The notes under the pieces were generated by a model. It saw nothing but the letters and a program-made list of their open reading frames with translations, ran no database searches and was not told the origin of the DNA. Shown here piece by piece: positions 1-6,059 of a DNA stretch of 9,235 nt. How positions within the stretch are numbered: the stretch's first letter is position 1; each line of letters opens with the position of its first letter. The translations under genes were made by a program, and so were the position numbers. This stretch comes from Burkholderiaceae bacterium (lineage in GTDB: Bacteria > Pseudomonadota > Gammaproteobacteria > Burkholderiales > Burkholderiaceae_E), in NCBI GenBank assembly GCA_023258775.1, contig JALQWJ010000049.1:1-9235 (forward strand). Reading direction: 5' to 3'.

Positions 1-185
1 TCAGTCAATATAAGGATAAGAGCGTCATATTTATCGAAACCACTAAAGGATTCCGTGCGCAAAGTGTTGATGTGCTTACGAGGCTTGATGGGCAAATCCA
101 CATTCGAAGCAAGCTTGGCGAGCATGAACGTTTTGCGATTGCTGGGGTTGCCGCACTTCGTGCTTTGCTACAAAAGGCAGACTGA
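1..185 (+). CDS. Periplasmic adaptor (membrane fusion) subunit of a metal efflux RND system, 3' end only
   Basis: The frame beginning at base 3 is open to the TGA at 183-185 and encodes the last 60 residues of a protein whose start lies left of the window. The tail reads VFIETTKGFRAQSV, then a DGQIHIRSKL stretch, then an ERFAIAGVAALRALLQKAD end. This is the usual pattern of the C-terminal barrel and membrane-proximal domain of CzcB/CusB/HlyD-type adaptors: a phrase of the type 'VFVxTxxGFxxxxV', then a gain-of-function loop, then a short helix ending in lysine. Such adaptors bridge the RND pump and the outer-membrane channel in the periplasm. The next gene, the RND pump, starts 2 nt after this stop, so the two are co-transcribed. 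Metal-binding residues cannot be judged because the N-terminal part is missing. The assignment rests on the tail plus context. Confidence 0.82.
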   Translation, partial: SQYKDKSVIFIETTKGFRAQSVDVLTRLDGQIHIRSKLGEHERFAIAGVAALRALLQKAD

Positions 186-187
186 TC

Positions 188-3100
188 ATGACATCTGCAC
201 TGCGAGCGGTACTGCAACACAAAGGACTGGTGTTACTGCTTGCATGTGCGCTCGGTGCAAGCGGATGGTTTGCCTGGCTTAAGCTTCCTGTAGACGCATT
301 TCCTGATATATCGCCAACACAGGTAAAAATCATTTTTAAGATACCTGGGATGACCCCTGAGGAGGTTGAGCTTCGGGTCGTGAAGCCTATCGAGCTCGAA
401 TTGCTCAGCATTCCAAATAAGACGATGGTTCGATCGATTTCTAAGTACGGTATTTCAGACATAACGATCGATTTTGAGTCTGGCGTTGATATTTATTGGG
501 CACGTCAGCAGGTCGCCGAACGACTCAGTGGCGTTATGGATACGCTGCCCTCGGCTGTTCAAGGCGGGCTAGCACCGATCACCACCCCACTAAGTGAGAT
601 GTTTATGTTTACGGTGGATGGTGAGTCTCATAGTCTTGAGGCGCGTCGACGTGTTCTTGACTGGGTCATTCGTCCTGAACTTCGTACGATTTCCGGCGTC
701 GCTGACGTGAATGCCCTCGGTGGTCGCGTCGCGGCTGTTGAAATCGTACCTGACACAGCCAGAATGGCGCGCCTGGGCATTAGCATGCAGACGCTTCAGG
801 ATAGCGTAGCTCAAAATAATGCCAACGACGGTGCAGGACGCGTTGTCGCGGGCGATGAAGTGCTCGTGGTGCGGGTCGAAGGGGCAATCACTGATCTTGA
901 TGCCTTGCGACGAATTCGACTACAAGCGCCGCAGGGTCAAGAGCATGTGTCAGTGCAGCGCTTGGTACTTGATGATGTCGCAACGGTGCGCATGGGAAGT
1001 CTCACACGCTATGGGGCTGTTAGCGCCGACGGCAGGGGAGAAACCGTTCAGGGGCTGGTTCTGGGCATGCGTGGGGCCAACGCACGCGAACTCGTAGGCG
1101 CGGTGAAGTTAAAGCTTGTCGAGATTGAACAGCGCTTACCTGAGGGTATGAATTTACGGGTTTTTTATGACCGCGGTGAGCTTGTCACAAGGGCGTCAAA
1201 TACAGTAATCAAGGCCTTAGCCGAAGCGGCGGTGCTGGTTTGTCTTGTGCTCTACCTTTTTCTTGGCGGGCTGCGCGCCGCAGCGGTGGTGGCATGCTCT
1301 TTACCGCTTTCACTCCTGGCTACGTTTTTACTGATGCGGTATACCGGGCAAACGGCAAATCTCATGAGCCTAGGCGGACTGGCAATTGCACTAGGTATGC
1401 TTGTTGATGCTTCGGTCGTTGTCGTTGAGAACATCGAAGCCTCACTTGCGCACAAGCATCCAAATACTTTTCGTGAAATGATCGATCTATTCATTGAATC
1501 GATCGATGAAGTATTCAAGCCTGTGGTGTCAGGTGTGCTAATCATCGCCATTGTCTTTGTTCCTTTGCTCACGCTGGAAGGTCTGGAGGGGCGCTTATTT
1601 TCACCTGTTGCGAAGACGATCGTGATGGCATTGGCCTGCTCACTTGTTATTGCGCTGCTTGTTGTCCCTGCACTCGCCCTGATGTTGCTTAAACTTAAAA
1701 CTGAAGTGATCCATCGCGATCCCTGGTTGATGCGCTTCCTGTTCCAACGATATGTCGTCTCGCGCGATTGGCTTTGGCGCTCACCAAAGTTGTTATACGG
1801 ATTATCTATTTCGCTGCTTGCAGCGGCAGTTGGGATTTATTTCACCATTGGAAAAACATTTATGCCTACGATGGACGAGGGCGATGTACTCATTCAAGTT
1901 CAAAAGCTTCCCTCAATTTCACTGGAAAGCGCGCTTGCCATGGACGCCATGATTCAACAACAAATTCTTGCCAAGATTCCTGAAGTGCGCTCCGTTGTTG
2001 CCCGGGCTGGATCTGACGAGATTGGTCTTGATCCAATGGGTTTAAATGAAACTGATCTCTTTTTAGTCATGAAACCAGCCGGGCAGTGGCGTGGCACAAA
2101 AAATGATGTGATCGAAGGACTGCGTGAGGTCATGGATCAATTTCCTGGACTTGATTATGGATTCACGCAACCGATCGAAATGCGTGTATCAGAGATGCTC
2201 ACGGGTGCCCGAGGTGATGTCGCGATCAAAATATTTGGCGACGATTTACAAAGGCTTAATGACAGTGCGCAGCAGATTGCAAAGCTGGTGCACAGTATTC
2301 CAGGCGCTGCTGAAGTGATTGCGCCCAAGGTTGAAGGTTTTCGCTACCTGAAGGTGACTCCGTATCGACATCGCCTGGGTGAACTCGGCATTTCAATCGA
2401 TACGTTTCAACGACAGCTGCGTGCAGCACTTGAAGGGGAAACCGTTGGTGTCATGCTTGAAGGCTCAATCAGAACACCAATTAGCATACGCGGGGATGAG
2501 CGCTTACGCGAGAATCTGGATGCCCTAGCGCGATTGCTGATCACTGGAGATCAGGGCAAGTCATACACGCTTGAGACGCTGGCGCGTTTGGAGATGCTTG
2601 ACGGCCCAATTCGTATTGATCACGAGCAGGGGCAGCGATTTGCTAATGTCCAGGTGTCGGTTGAAGGAAGGGATCTGACGGGTTTTGTTCAAGATGCCCA
2701 GGCTGCGGTCGCCTCACTTGGTTTGCCGGCAAACCTGAGGATTACATGGGGTGGTCAGTTTGAAAATCAACAGCGTGCAGCCGCACGCTTGTCCTTAGTC
2801 ATTCCCGCGGCGATTGTAGTTATATTTATCATACTAATGCTGACCTTTGGCTCAATGAAACAGGGCTTGGTGGTCATGCTCAATGTTCCTTTCGCCATGA
2901 TAGGCGGTGTGTTTTCTTTGGCGGTATCGGGTGAATATTTATCGGTGCCAGCCTCCGTCGGATTTATTGCGCTTCTGGGTATTGCCGTGCTCAATGGCGT
3001 GGTTATGCTCAGCCATTTCAACGAGCGCCTTATTTCCGGTGAGTCGATTGATCAGGTCATCAGACGAGGAACGGAGCGACGCTTAAGGCCGGTTTTGATG

Positions 3101-3295
3101 ACTGCTGTGATTACAGCGCTAGGCATGATCCCTTTGCTTTTTGCGAGCGGGCCAGGCTCGGAAATTCAGCGTCCCTTGGCCATTGTAGTGACAGGTGGTT
3201 TGCTCAGTTCTACGCTTTTGACGCTCTATTTGTTACCACTTATTTATCGATGGGCAGTTAAAGTGAATAATTCGAAAGGTAACGAATCATCATGA
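188..3295 (+). CDS. Heavy-metal efflux RND transporter permease, CzcA/CusA (HME-RND) family
   Basis: This is the inner-membrane proton/metal antiporter of a CBA-type tripartite pump, 1035 aa, a full-length size for the family. It shows TM1 at about residues 13-31, a first periplasmic loop (about 32-335), TM2-TM6 (about 340-500), TM7 (about 535-555), a second periplasmic loop (FMPTMDEGD at 558-566 to the WGGQFENQQRA stretch near 854-864) and TM8-TM12 (about 870-1020). The TM4 relay motif reads GGLAIALGMLVDASVVVVEN, with Asp407 and Glu414 present. CzcA's first Asp (the DFG Asp) is Ala401, as in CusA. TM10 reads GIAVLNGVVML, as in CzcA. The CusA methionine triad is not clearly conserved: the RVSEMLTG segment has Met shifted by one position. 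The substrate is therefore left open between monovalent (Cu/Ag) and divalent metals. The ATG is preceded by a modest AAAAGG about 10 nt upstream, and it follows the adaptor stop by 2 nt. Confidence 0.96.
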   Translation: MTSALRAVLQHKGLVLLLACALGASGWFAWLKLPVDAFPDISPTQVKIIFKIPGMTPEEVELRVVKPIELELLSIPNKTMVRSISKYGISDITIDFESGVDIYWARQQVAERLSGVMDTLPSAVQGGLAPITTPLSEMFMFTVDGESHSLEARRRVLDWVIRPELRTISGVADVNALGGRVAAVEIVPDTARMARLGISMQTLQDSVAQNNANDGAGRVVAGDEVLVVRVEGAITDLDALRRIRLQAPQGQEHVSVQRLVLDDVATVRMGSLTRYGAVSADGRGETVQGLVLGMRGANARELVGAVKLKLVEIEQRLPEGMNLRVFYDRGELVTRASNTVIKALAEAAVLVCLVLYLFLGGLRAAAVVACSLPLSLLATFLLMRYTGQTANLMSLGGLAIALGMLVDASVVVVENIEASLAHKHPNTFREMIDLFIESIDEVFKPVVSGVLIIAIVFVPLLTLEGLEGRLFSPVAKTIVMALACSLVIALLVVPALALMLLKLKTEVIHRDPWLMRFLFQRYVVSRDWLWRSPKLLYGLSISLLAAAVGIYFTIGKTFMPTMDEGDVLIQVQKLPSISLESALAMDAMIQQQILAKIPEVRSVVARAGSDEIGLDPMGLNETDLFLVMKPAGQWRGTKNDVIEGLREVMDQFPGLDYGFTQPIEMRVSEMLTGARGDVAIKIFGDDLQRLNDSAQQIAKLVHSIPGAAEVIAPKVEGFRYLKVTPYRHRLGELGISIDTFQRQLRAALEGETVGVMLEGSIRTPISIRGDERLRENLDALARLLITGDQGKSYTLETLARLEMLDGPIRIDHEQGQRFANVQVSVEGRDLTGFVQDAQAAVASLGLPANLRITWGGQFENQQRAAARLSLVIPAAIVVIFIILMLTFGSMKQGLVVMLNVPFAMIGGVFSLAVSGEYLSVPASVGFIALLGIAVLNGVVMLSHFNERLISGESIDQVIRRGTERRLRPVLMTAVITALGMIPLLFASGPGSEIQRPLAIVVTGGLLSSTLLTLYLLPLIYRWAVKVNNSKGNESS

Positions 3296-4602
3296 GCTAT
3301 CTTAAATATGTAAAACATAGATCAATATGGCATCGCCTATTTGTTGGCATGATGGTGATCTACTCGGTCCTTGCCGCAAGGCTTGAAGCGCAAGATGGCT
3401 TGCCCATTGACCTGATTCCTAACGACGCACAGCTCAGGCTTGCACTTGCCAAACAACCTCGACTTGCAGCCTCGGAGGCGCGCTTACAGTCTCAGCGACA
3501 AGAGGCGATACTGAGGCGGCTCGGACCCTATGAGACGGTGATTGCTGTAGGTCAACAGTATCGTCGTCCACGCAATCTGGCAGAAGGCTCATCGAGTGAC
3601 ACGATGATTGGTATCGAGCGCGGCTTACGTTTGTGGGGAAAGGAGTCGCTCGACAAGGCCTGGGCAGACGTCATCGAAGCGCGTGCGCAAGCCGAACAAG
3701 CGCTTGTGGTCTTTGAAATGCATCAACAGTTTTTTGAGTCCTGGCGCGGATTTTTAAGGGAATTGCTCGCTGAAGAGTCAGCAAGAAGATCAGCGGCAAG
3801 TAGCGAAGCTTTATGGTTACAGGCCCAGGCGCGTCGCCGATTAGGCGACTTGGCCCAAATCGATGAGCAAACAGCCAAAGCCGAGCAGTTGCAGGCCTTC
3901 GCTGATCTTCTTGAAGCAAGCGCGAAGAAATCTGCCAAAATCGAGCAGCTCAGCAGGCGATATCCTTCCTTAAATTATGACCGCAGATTGCCCACGAACT
4001 TTGGGCAATGGCTTGAGCTACTCAACAACCAGTTCGATCTGCCTAGAGATGTTGCCCTCGCCGAACAGCTTTTGATCGAGAGAAGTCCTTTGGTCTTGGC
4101 TGCCAGGCTCCAAGCGCAGGCGTTTGGTTTGCAAGCAAAGCGCGCCGACCTTGATCGGCGCCCCGATCCCACGCTTGGTAGCTATGTTTCGCAAGAGCGT
4201 TCGGGTGCAGAGCGCTTGATTGGTGTGCAGCTGTCGATACCGATTGAAGGTCCTCAGCGTGCGGTTTCAGCGAGGCTTGCAAGCCAACAGACTGAAGAGG
4301 CCCTTAATTTGACTGAGGAGTTAATGCTCGCCTTGCAATCCGATTTGCGCGCAAGGCTTCGCAGTTTTCATCAAGGCTCGGAGGCCCTCAAGCATCGTTG
4401 GGAAGCTTATCGCTTGCAAGACGAAGCTGCAGCCAGAAGTTTGCGCGGTTTCTCACTTGGTGAGCGAACGCTTGCCGAAGTCCTTCAGGCAAGGCGCATT
4501 GCTGATACCCAATACGTCCAAGCCCTGAGCCAAAGCTTAGAGCTTTTTCTGCTAAAGACGAGTCTTGAAATCGATCTCGGCATGCGTTGGGCAAAGCCTT
4601 GA
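3292..4602 (+). CDS. Outer-membrane channel of the metal efflux system, TolC/CzcC (OEP) family
   Basis: This 436-residue protein should form the trimeric outer-membrane and periplasmic tunnel that accepts metal from the RND pump and adaptor. Residues 1-33 look like a signal peptide: a basic start, a hydrophobic FVGMMVIYSVLAA core, and a likely cut after LEA. No lipobox Cys is present, so it is not predicted to be acylated, unlike many NodT/OprM channels. Two OEP repeats follow. The first begins at about residue 45 (LRLALAKQPRLAASEARLQ). The second starts at about 258 with ERSPLVLAARLQAQ, followed by RRPDPTLGSYVSQERSGAERL, which is the CzcC-type junction. Long Ala/Gln/Glu/Arg-rich helices fill 120-220 and 320-425. 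The ATG overlaps the pump stop as ATGA, which indicates translational coupling; a GAAAGG lies 12 nt upstream. A shorter start at Met20/21 would lose the basic n-region and is less likely. Confidence 0.93.
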   Translation: MSYLKYVKHRSIWHRLFVGMMVIYSVLAARLEAQDGLPIDLIPNDAQLRLALAKQPRLAASEARLQSQRQEAILRRLGPYETVIAVGQQYRRPRNLAEGSSSDTMIGIERGLRLWGKESLDKAWADVIEARAQAEQALVVFEMHQQFFESWRGFLRELLAEESARRSAASSEALWLQAQARRRLGDLAQIDEQTAKAEQLQAFADLLEASAKKSAKIEQLSRRYPSLNYDRRLPTNFGQWLELLNNQFDLPRDVALAEQLLIERSPLVLAARLQAQAFGLQAKRADLDRRPDPTLGSYVSQERSGAERLIGVQLSIPIEGPQRAVSARLASQQTEEALNLTEELMLALQSDLRARLRSFHQGSEALKHRWEAYRLQDEAAARSLRGFSLGERTLAEVLQARRIADTQYVQALSQSLELFLLKTSLEIDLGMRWAKP

Positions 4603-4695
4603 CGCTAACCTCGACCCTTAGCCCTCCAAGGCAAAGTATCCTTAGTCACGCCATACATGAGAGACTCGGGTTTGAACACGTTGGTGTTAATCAAC
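4603..4695. other. Gap between efflux operon and tRNA-Cys
   Basis: These 93 nt carry no ORF that I can support. I looked for a promoter for the tRNA. A TTGACG lies at 4599-4604 and a TTGAAC at 4672-4677, but neither has a credible -10 hexamer at 16-18 nt. No strong rho-independent terminator follows the efflux operon; the best inverted repeat, AAGG/CCTT around 4629-4643, has only four pairs. The tRNA may therefore be served by a promoter that I cannot recognise, or by read-through from the operon. Confidence 0.4.
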
Positions 4696-4768
4696 GGCGG
4701 GGTGGCAGAGTGTTATGCCTTGGCCTGCAAAGCCATGCAGGGTGGTTCAAATCCATCCCCCGCCTCCA
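4696..4768 (+). tRNA. tRNA-Cys (anticodon GCA), CCA encoded
   Basis: The cloverleaf can be folded by eye. The acceptor GGCGGGG (4696-4702) pairs perfectly with CCCCGCC (4758-4764), followed by discriminator T and encoded CCA. A 3-bp D-stem GCA/TGC (4705-4707 with 4716-4718) closes an 8-nt loop. The anticodon arm is TTGGC/GCCAT around the loop CTGCAAA, placing GCA at 4727-4729. A 4-nt variable loop GCAG precedes the T-stem GGTGG/CCATC (one G-U pair) and the T-loop TTCAAAT. The U at the discriminator position, the 3-bp D-stem and the anticodon identify tRNA-Cys. Compared with the E. coli tRNA-Cys as I remember it, the D-loop is one base shorter and has a single G where G18-G19 are expected. Position 27-43 is a U-U mismatch. 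The gene is otherwise intact, and I take it as functional. Confidence 0.93.
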
Positions 4769-4772
4769 TGCC

Positions 4773-5960
4773 CTAATCGCCCTCCCGAAGGGCTTTGAAC
4801 TTTGCAGCCATCGTTGGGTTTCCCCGGGTGAGTTTTTTGATCGTTACATCCTGCGCTTTATCGTTGGCAAGTCTGAGGTTCCGATCGGTGCCCAAAAGCG
4901 CTTCTTTGGTTTTCTGCAGATGGTCGATCGATTTATCGATCTCATCAATGGCGGTTTGAAATCTTCGCGTCGCTAAGTCGTAATTCTTCGCAAAGCCGTT
5001 CTTGAAACTTTCAAGTTCGGCTTCGAAATGAGTGATATCGATGTTCTGAGCTTTAACTACAGCAAGTTCTCGTTTATAAGCGAGCGATTTTTGCGCTGCG
5101 TTTCGAAGTAGGGTGATGATCGGGATAAAAAACTGTGGTCGAACGATATACATTCTTGGATATCGATGTGAGACATCTACGATGCCACTGTTATAAAGAT
5201 CGCTATCTGGTTCAAGCATGGATACCAAGATCGCATATTCGCAGGATTTTTCGTTCCGATCCCTATCAAGCTCTTTGAGGAAATCTTCATTTCGCGATTT
5301 TGACGTACTACGATCGTTTTCATTTTTCATCTCAAACATAACCGATACGACTTCAGTGCCTTCTGAATCAAATTCCCGGAAGACGTAATCACCTTTGCTG
5401 CCGCTTCTTGCGTCGTTATCTTTTTCAAAGTAGGCGTTGGGAAATGCAGTTGCTCTGAGGCGATTGAATTCTGTTTCGCAGTGTTGCTCGAGGGTTTCTC
5501 CCAGCAGTTTGCTTGAAAGTTTTGCCTTCATGTCGCGAAGCCTCTCGATGGCATGGTCACGATCCTTGAGCTGCGTCTCATACTTGTCTTTGAGGGCGCT
5601 CTCGGCCAACTGTTTTTCAAGCCTCGATTGTTCAAGTTTCATCTTTAAGCCATCTCGCTCGCTTGAAATTGTTTGCACTGCTTCGCTAATTGCAAGTTTT
5701 CGGGCAAGTTCACTTGACTCAATCGTGGATTTATAGCGTTCAATCGTTTGATCTTTCTTGGCGATTTCGCGCTCAAGCGCCGTGCTTAACTGCGCTTTGG
5801 CAAGTTCAACAGCAGTGCGCTTCTCCTGTTCGGCGATCGCCAGGCGTTTGTGGAGTTGTTCATCAAATTCACGATCGCGAATTTGTTTGAGAATGTCTGC
5901 GTAGCCAGTCTCATCAATTTTGAAAGCTTTGGAACAGTGGGGACAAATAACATCATGCAT
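4773..5960 (-). CDS. DUF2130 family protein: N-terminal CxxC, coiled coil and PD-(D/E)xK-like core; function unknown
   Basis: I recognise the 395-aa product as a DUF2130 protein, a widespread bacterial family without an established function. The N-terminus [16 protein letters not shown] has one CPHC knuckle (Cys6, Cys9); no second Cys pair follows closely. Residues about 25-150 are a charged, Glu/Lys/Arg/Gln-rich coiled coil. The core at about 151-290 contains [12 protein letters not shown] (Glu155), then KGDY (Asp191), then FEMK (Glu210, Lys212), an arrangement consistent with a PD-(D/E)xK nuclease-like fold. It is followed by [19 protein letters not shown], typical of the family. A second helical stretch covers about 295-365. 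The ATG at 5960 is fixed by an in-frame TGA four codons upstream; its ribosome site (GTGAG) is weak. The gene is AT-rich compared with its neighbours. It runs in the same direction as the kinase upstream (99-nt gap) and converges on tRNA-Cys 4 nt beyond its stop. Nuclease activity is inferred, not shown. Confidence 0.88.
   Translation of the reverse strand: MHDVICPHCSKAFKIDETGYADILKQIRDREFDEQLHKRLAIAEQEKRTAVELAKAQLSTALEREIAKKDQTIERYKSTIESSELARKLAISEAVQTISSERDGLKMKLEQSRLEKQLAESALKDKYETQLKDRDHAIERLRDMKAKLSSKLLGETLEQHCETEFNRLRATAFPNAYFEKDNDARSGSKGDYVFREFDSEGTEVVSVMFEMKNENDRSTSKSRNEDFLKELDRDRNEKSCEYAILVSMLEPDSDLYNSGIVDVSHRYPRMYIVRPQFFIPIITLLRNAAQKSLAYKRELAVVKAQNIDITHFEAELESFKNGFAKNYDLATRRFQTAIDEIDKSIDHLQKTKEALLGTDRNLRLANDKAQDVTIKKLTRGNPTMAAKFKALREGD
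4779..4796 (+). terminator. Possible weak rho-independent terminator of tRNA-Cys
   Basis: GCCCT (4779-4783) and AGGGC (4789-4793) form a perfect 5-bp GC-rich stem around a 5-nt loop, followed by TTT and, 4 nt later, another TTT. It starts 10 nt after the tRNA CCA, a sensible place for a terminator. It lies inside the last codons of the opposite-strand DUF2130 gene (KALREGD), so the pairing could be coincidental. The short stem and short T-run make it a weak call. Confidence 0.35.
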
Positions 5961-5975
5961 GCAATATGCTCACTT

Positions 5976-5998
5976 GGTTCTGTAGGTTCGGATGGTTC
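5976..5998. repeat. Three GGTTC repeats at 9-bp spacing in the DUF2130 leader
   Basis: GGTTC occurs at 5976, 5985 and 5994, with partly similar 4-nt linkers, giving a short 9-bp-period direct repeat just upstream of the DUF2130 start codon (on the minus strand, GAACC three times). It lies in the 99-nt gap between the histidine kinase stop and DUF2130. It could be a protein-binding array, a leader-RNA element, or leftover low-complexity coding sequence. Nothing in the sequence decides between these. Confidence 0.5.
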
Positions 5999-5999
5999 T

Positions 6000-6028
6000 T
6001 GAATATCATCGTCTAATCTTGACGACAA
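6000..6028 (-). promoter_or_regulatory. Weak candidate sigma-70 promoter for DUF2130
   Basis: Read on the minus strand, TTGTCG (6028-6023) and TATTCA (6005-6000) are separated by exactly 17 nt and end 39 nt upstream of the DUF2130 ATG. Each hexamer matches the consensus only partly. It is the best pair I can find in the 99-nt gap after the kinase gene. The alternative is that DUF2130 is the last gene of the pyrF-regulator-kinase transcript. Confidence 0.22.
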
Positions 6029-6059
6029 TCAGGGGTTACACTTAATTCGGATAAGTCAA

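Noticed and set aside
55..282. 75-codon plus-strand frame overlapping the adaptor end and pump start
   Set aside because: It is a shadow of the adaptor and pump frames, both of which match known families.
1480..1504. Inverted repeat GATCGAT / ATCGATC
   Set aside because: It comes from repeated Ile-Asp/Ser codons in the conserved pump helix after TM4, so coding sequence explains it.
4599..4627. TTGACG as a -35 box for tRNA-Cys
   Set aside because: No acceptable -10 hexamer occurs 16-18 nt downstream.
4587..4976. A 129-codon plus-strand open frame running across the tRNA-Cys and the end of DUF2130
   Set aside because: It would translate through a structured tRNA gene and lies antisense to a recognisable DUF2130 coding end. 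The product resembles no family I know.
5832..5841. GGCGATCGCC, identical to the cyanobacterial HIP1 palindrome with flanks
   Set aside because: It is a single copy within a coding region, with no sign of a repeated HIP1 family in the window.
5786..6028. An 80-codon minus-strand frame starting at a TTG upstream of DUF2130
   Set aside because: Most of it is the DUF2130 coding sequence in another frame. DUF2130 has an ATG placed directly after an in-frame stop and a family-like N-terminus, so a frameshifted longer start is not needed.
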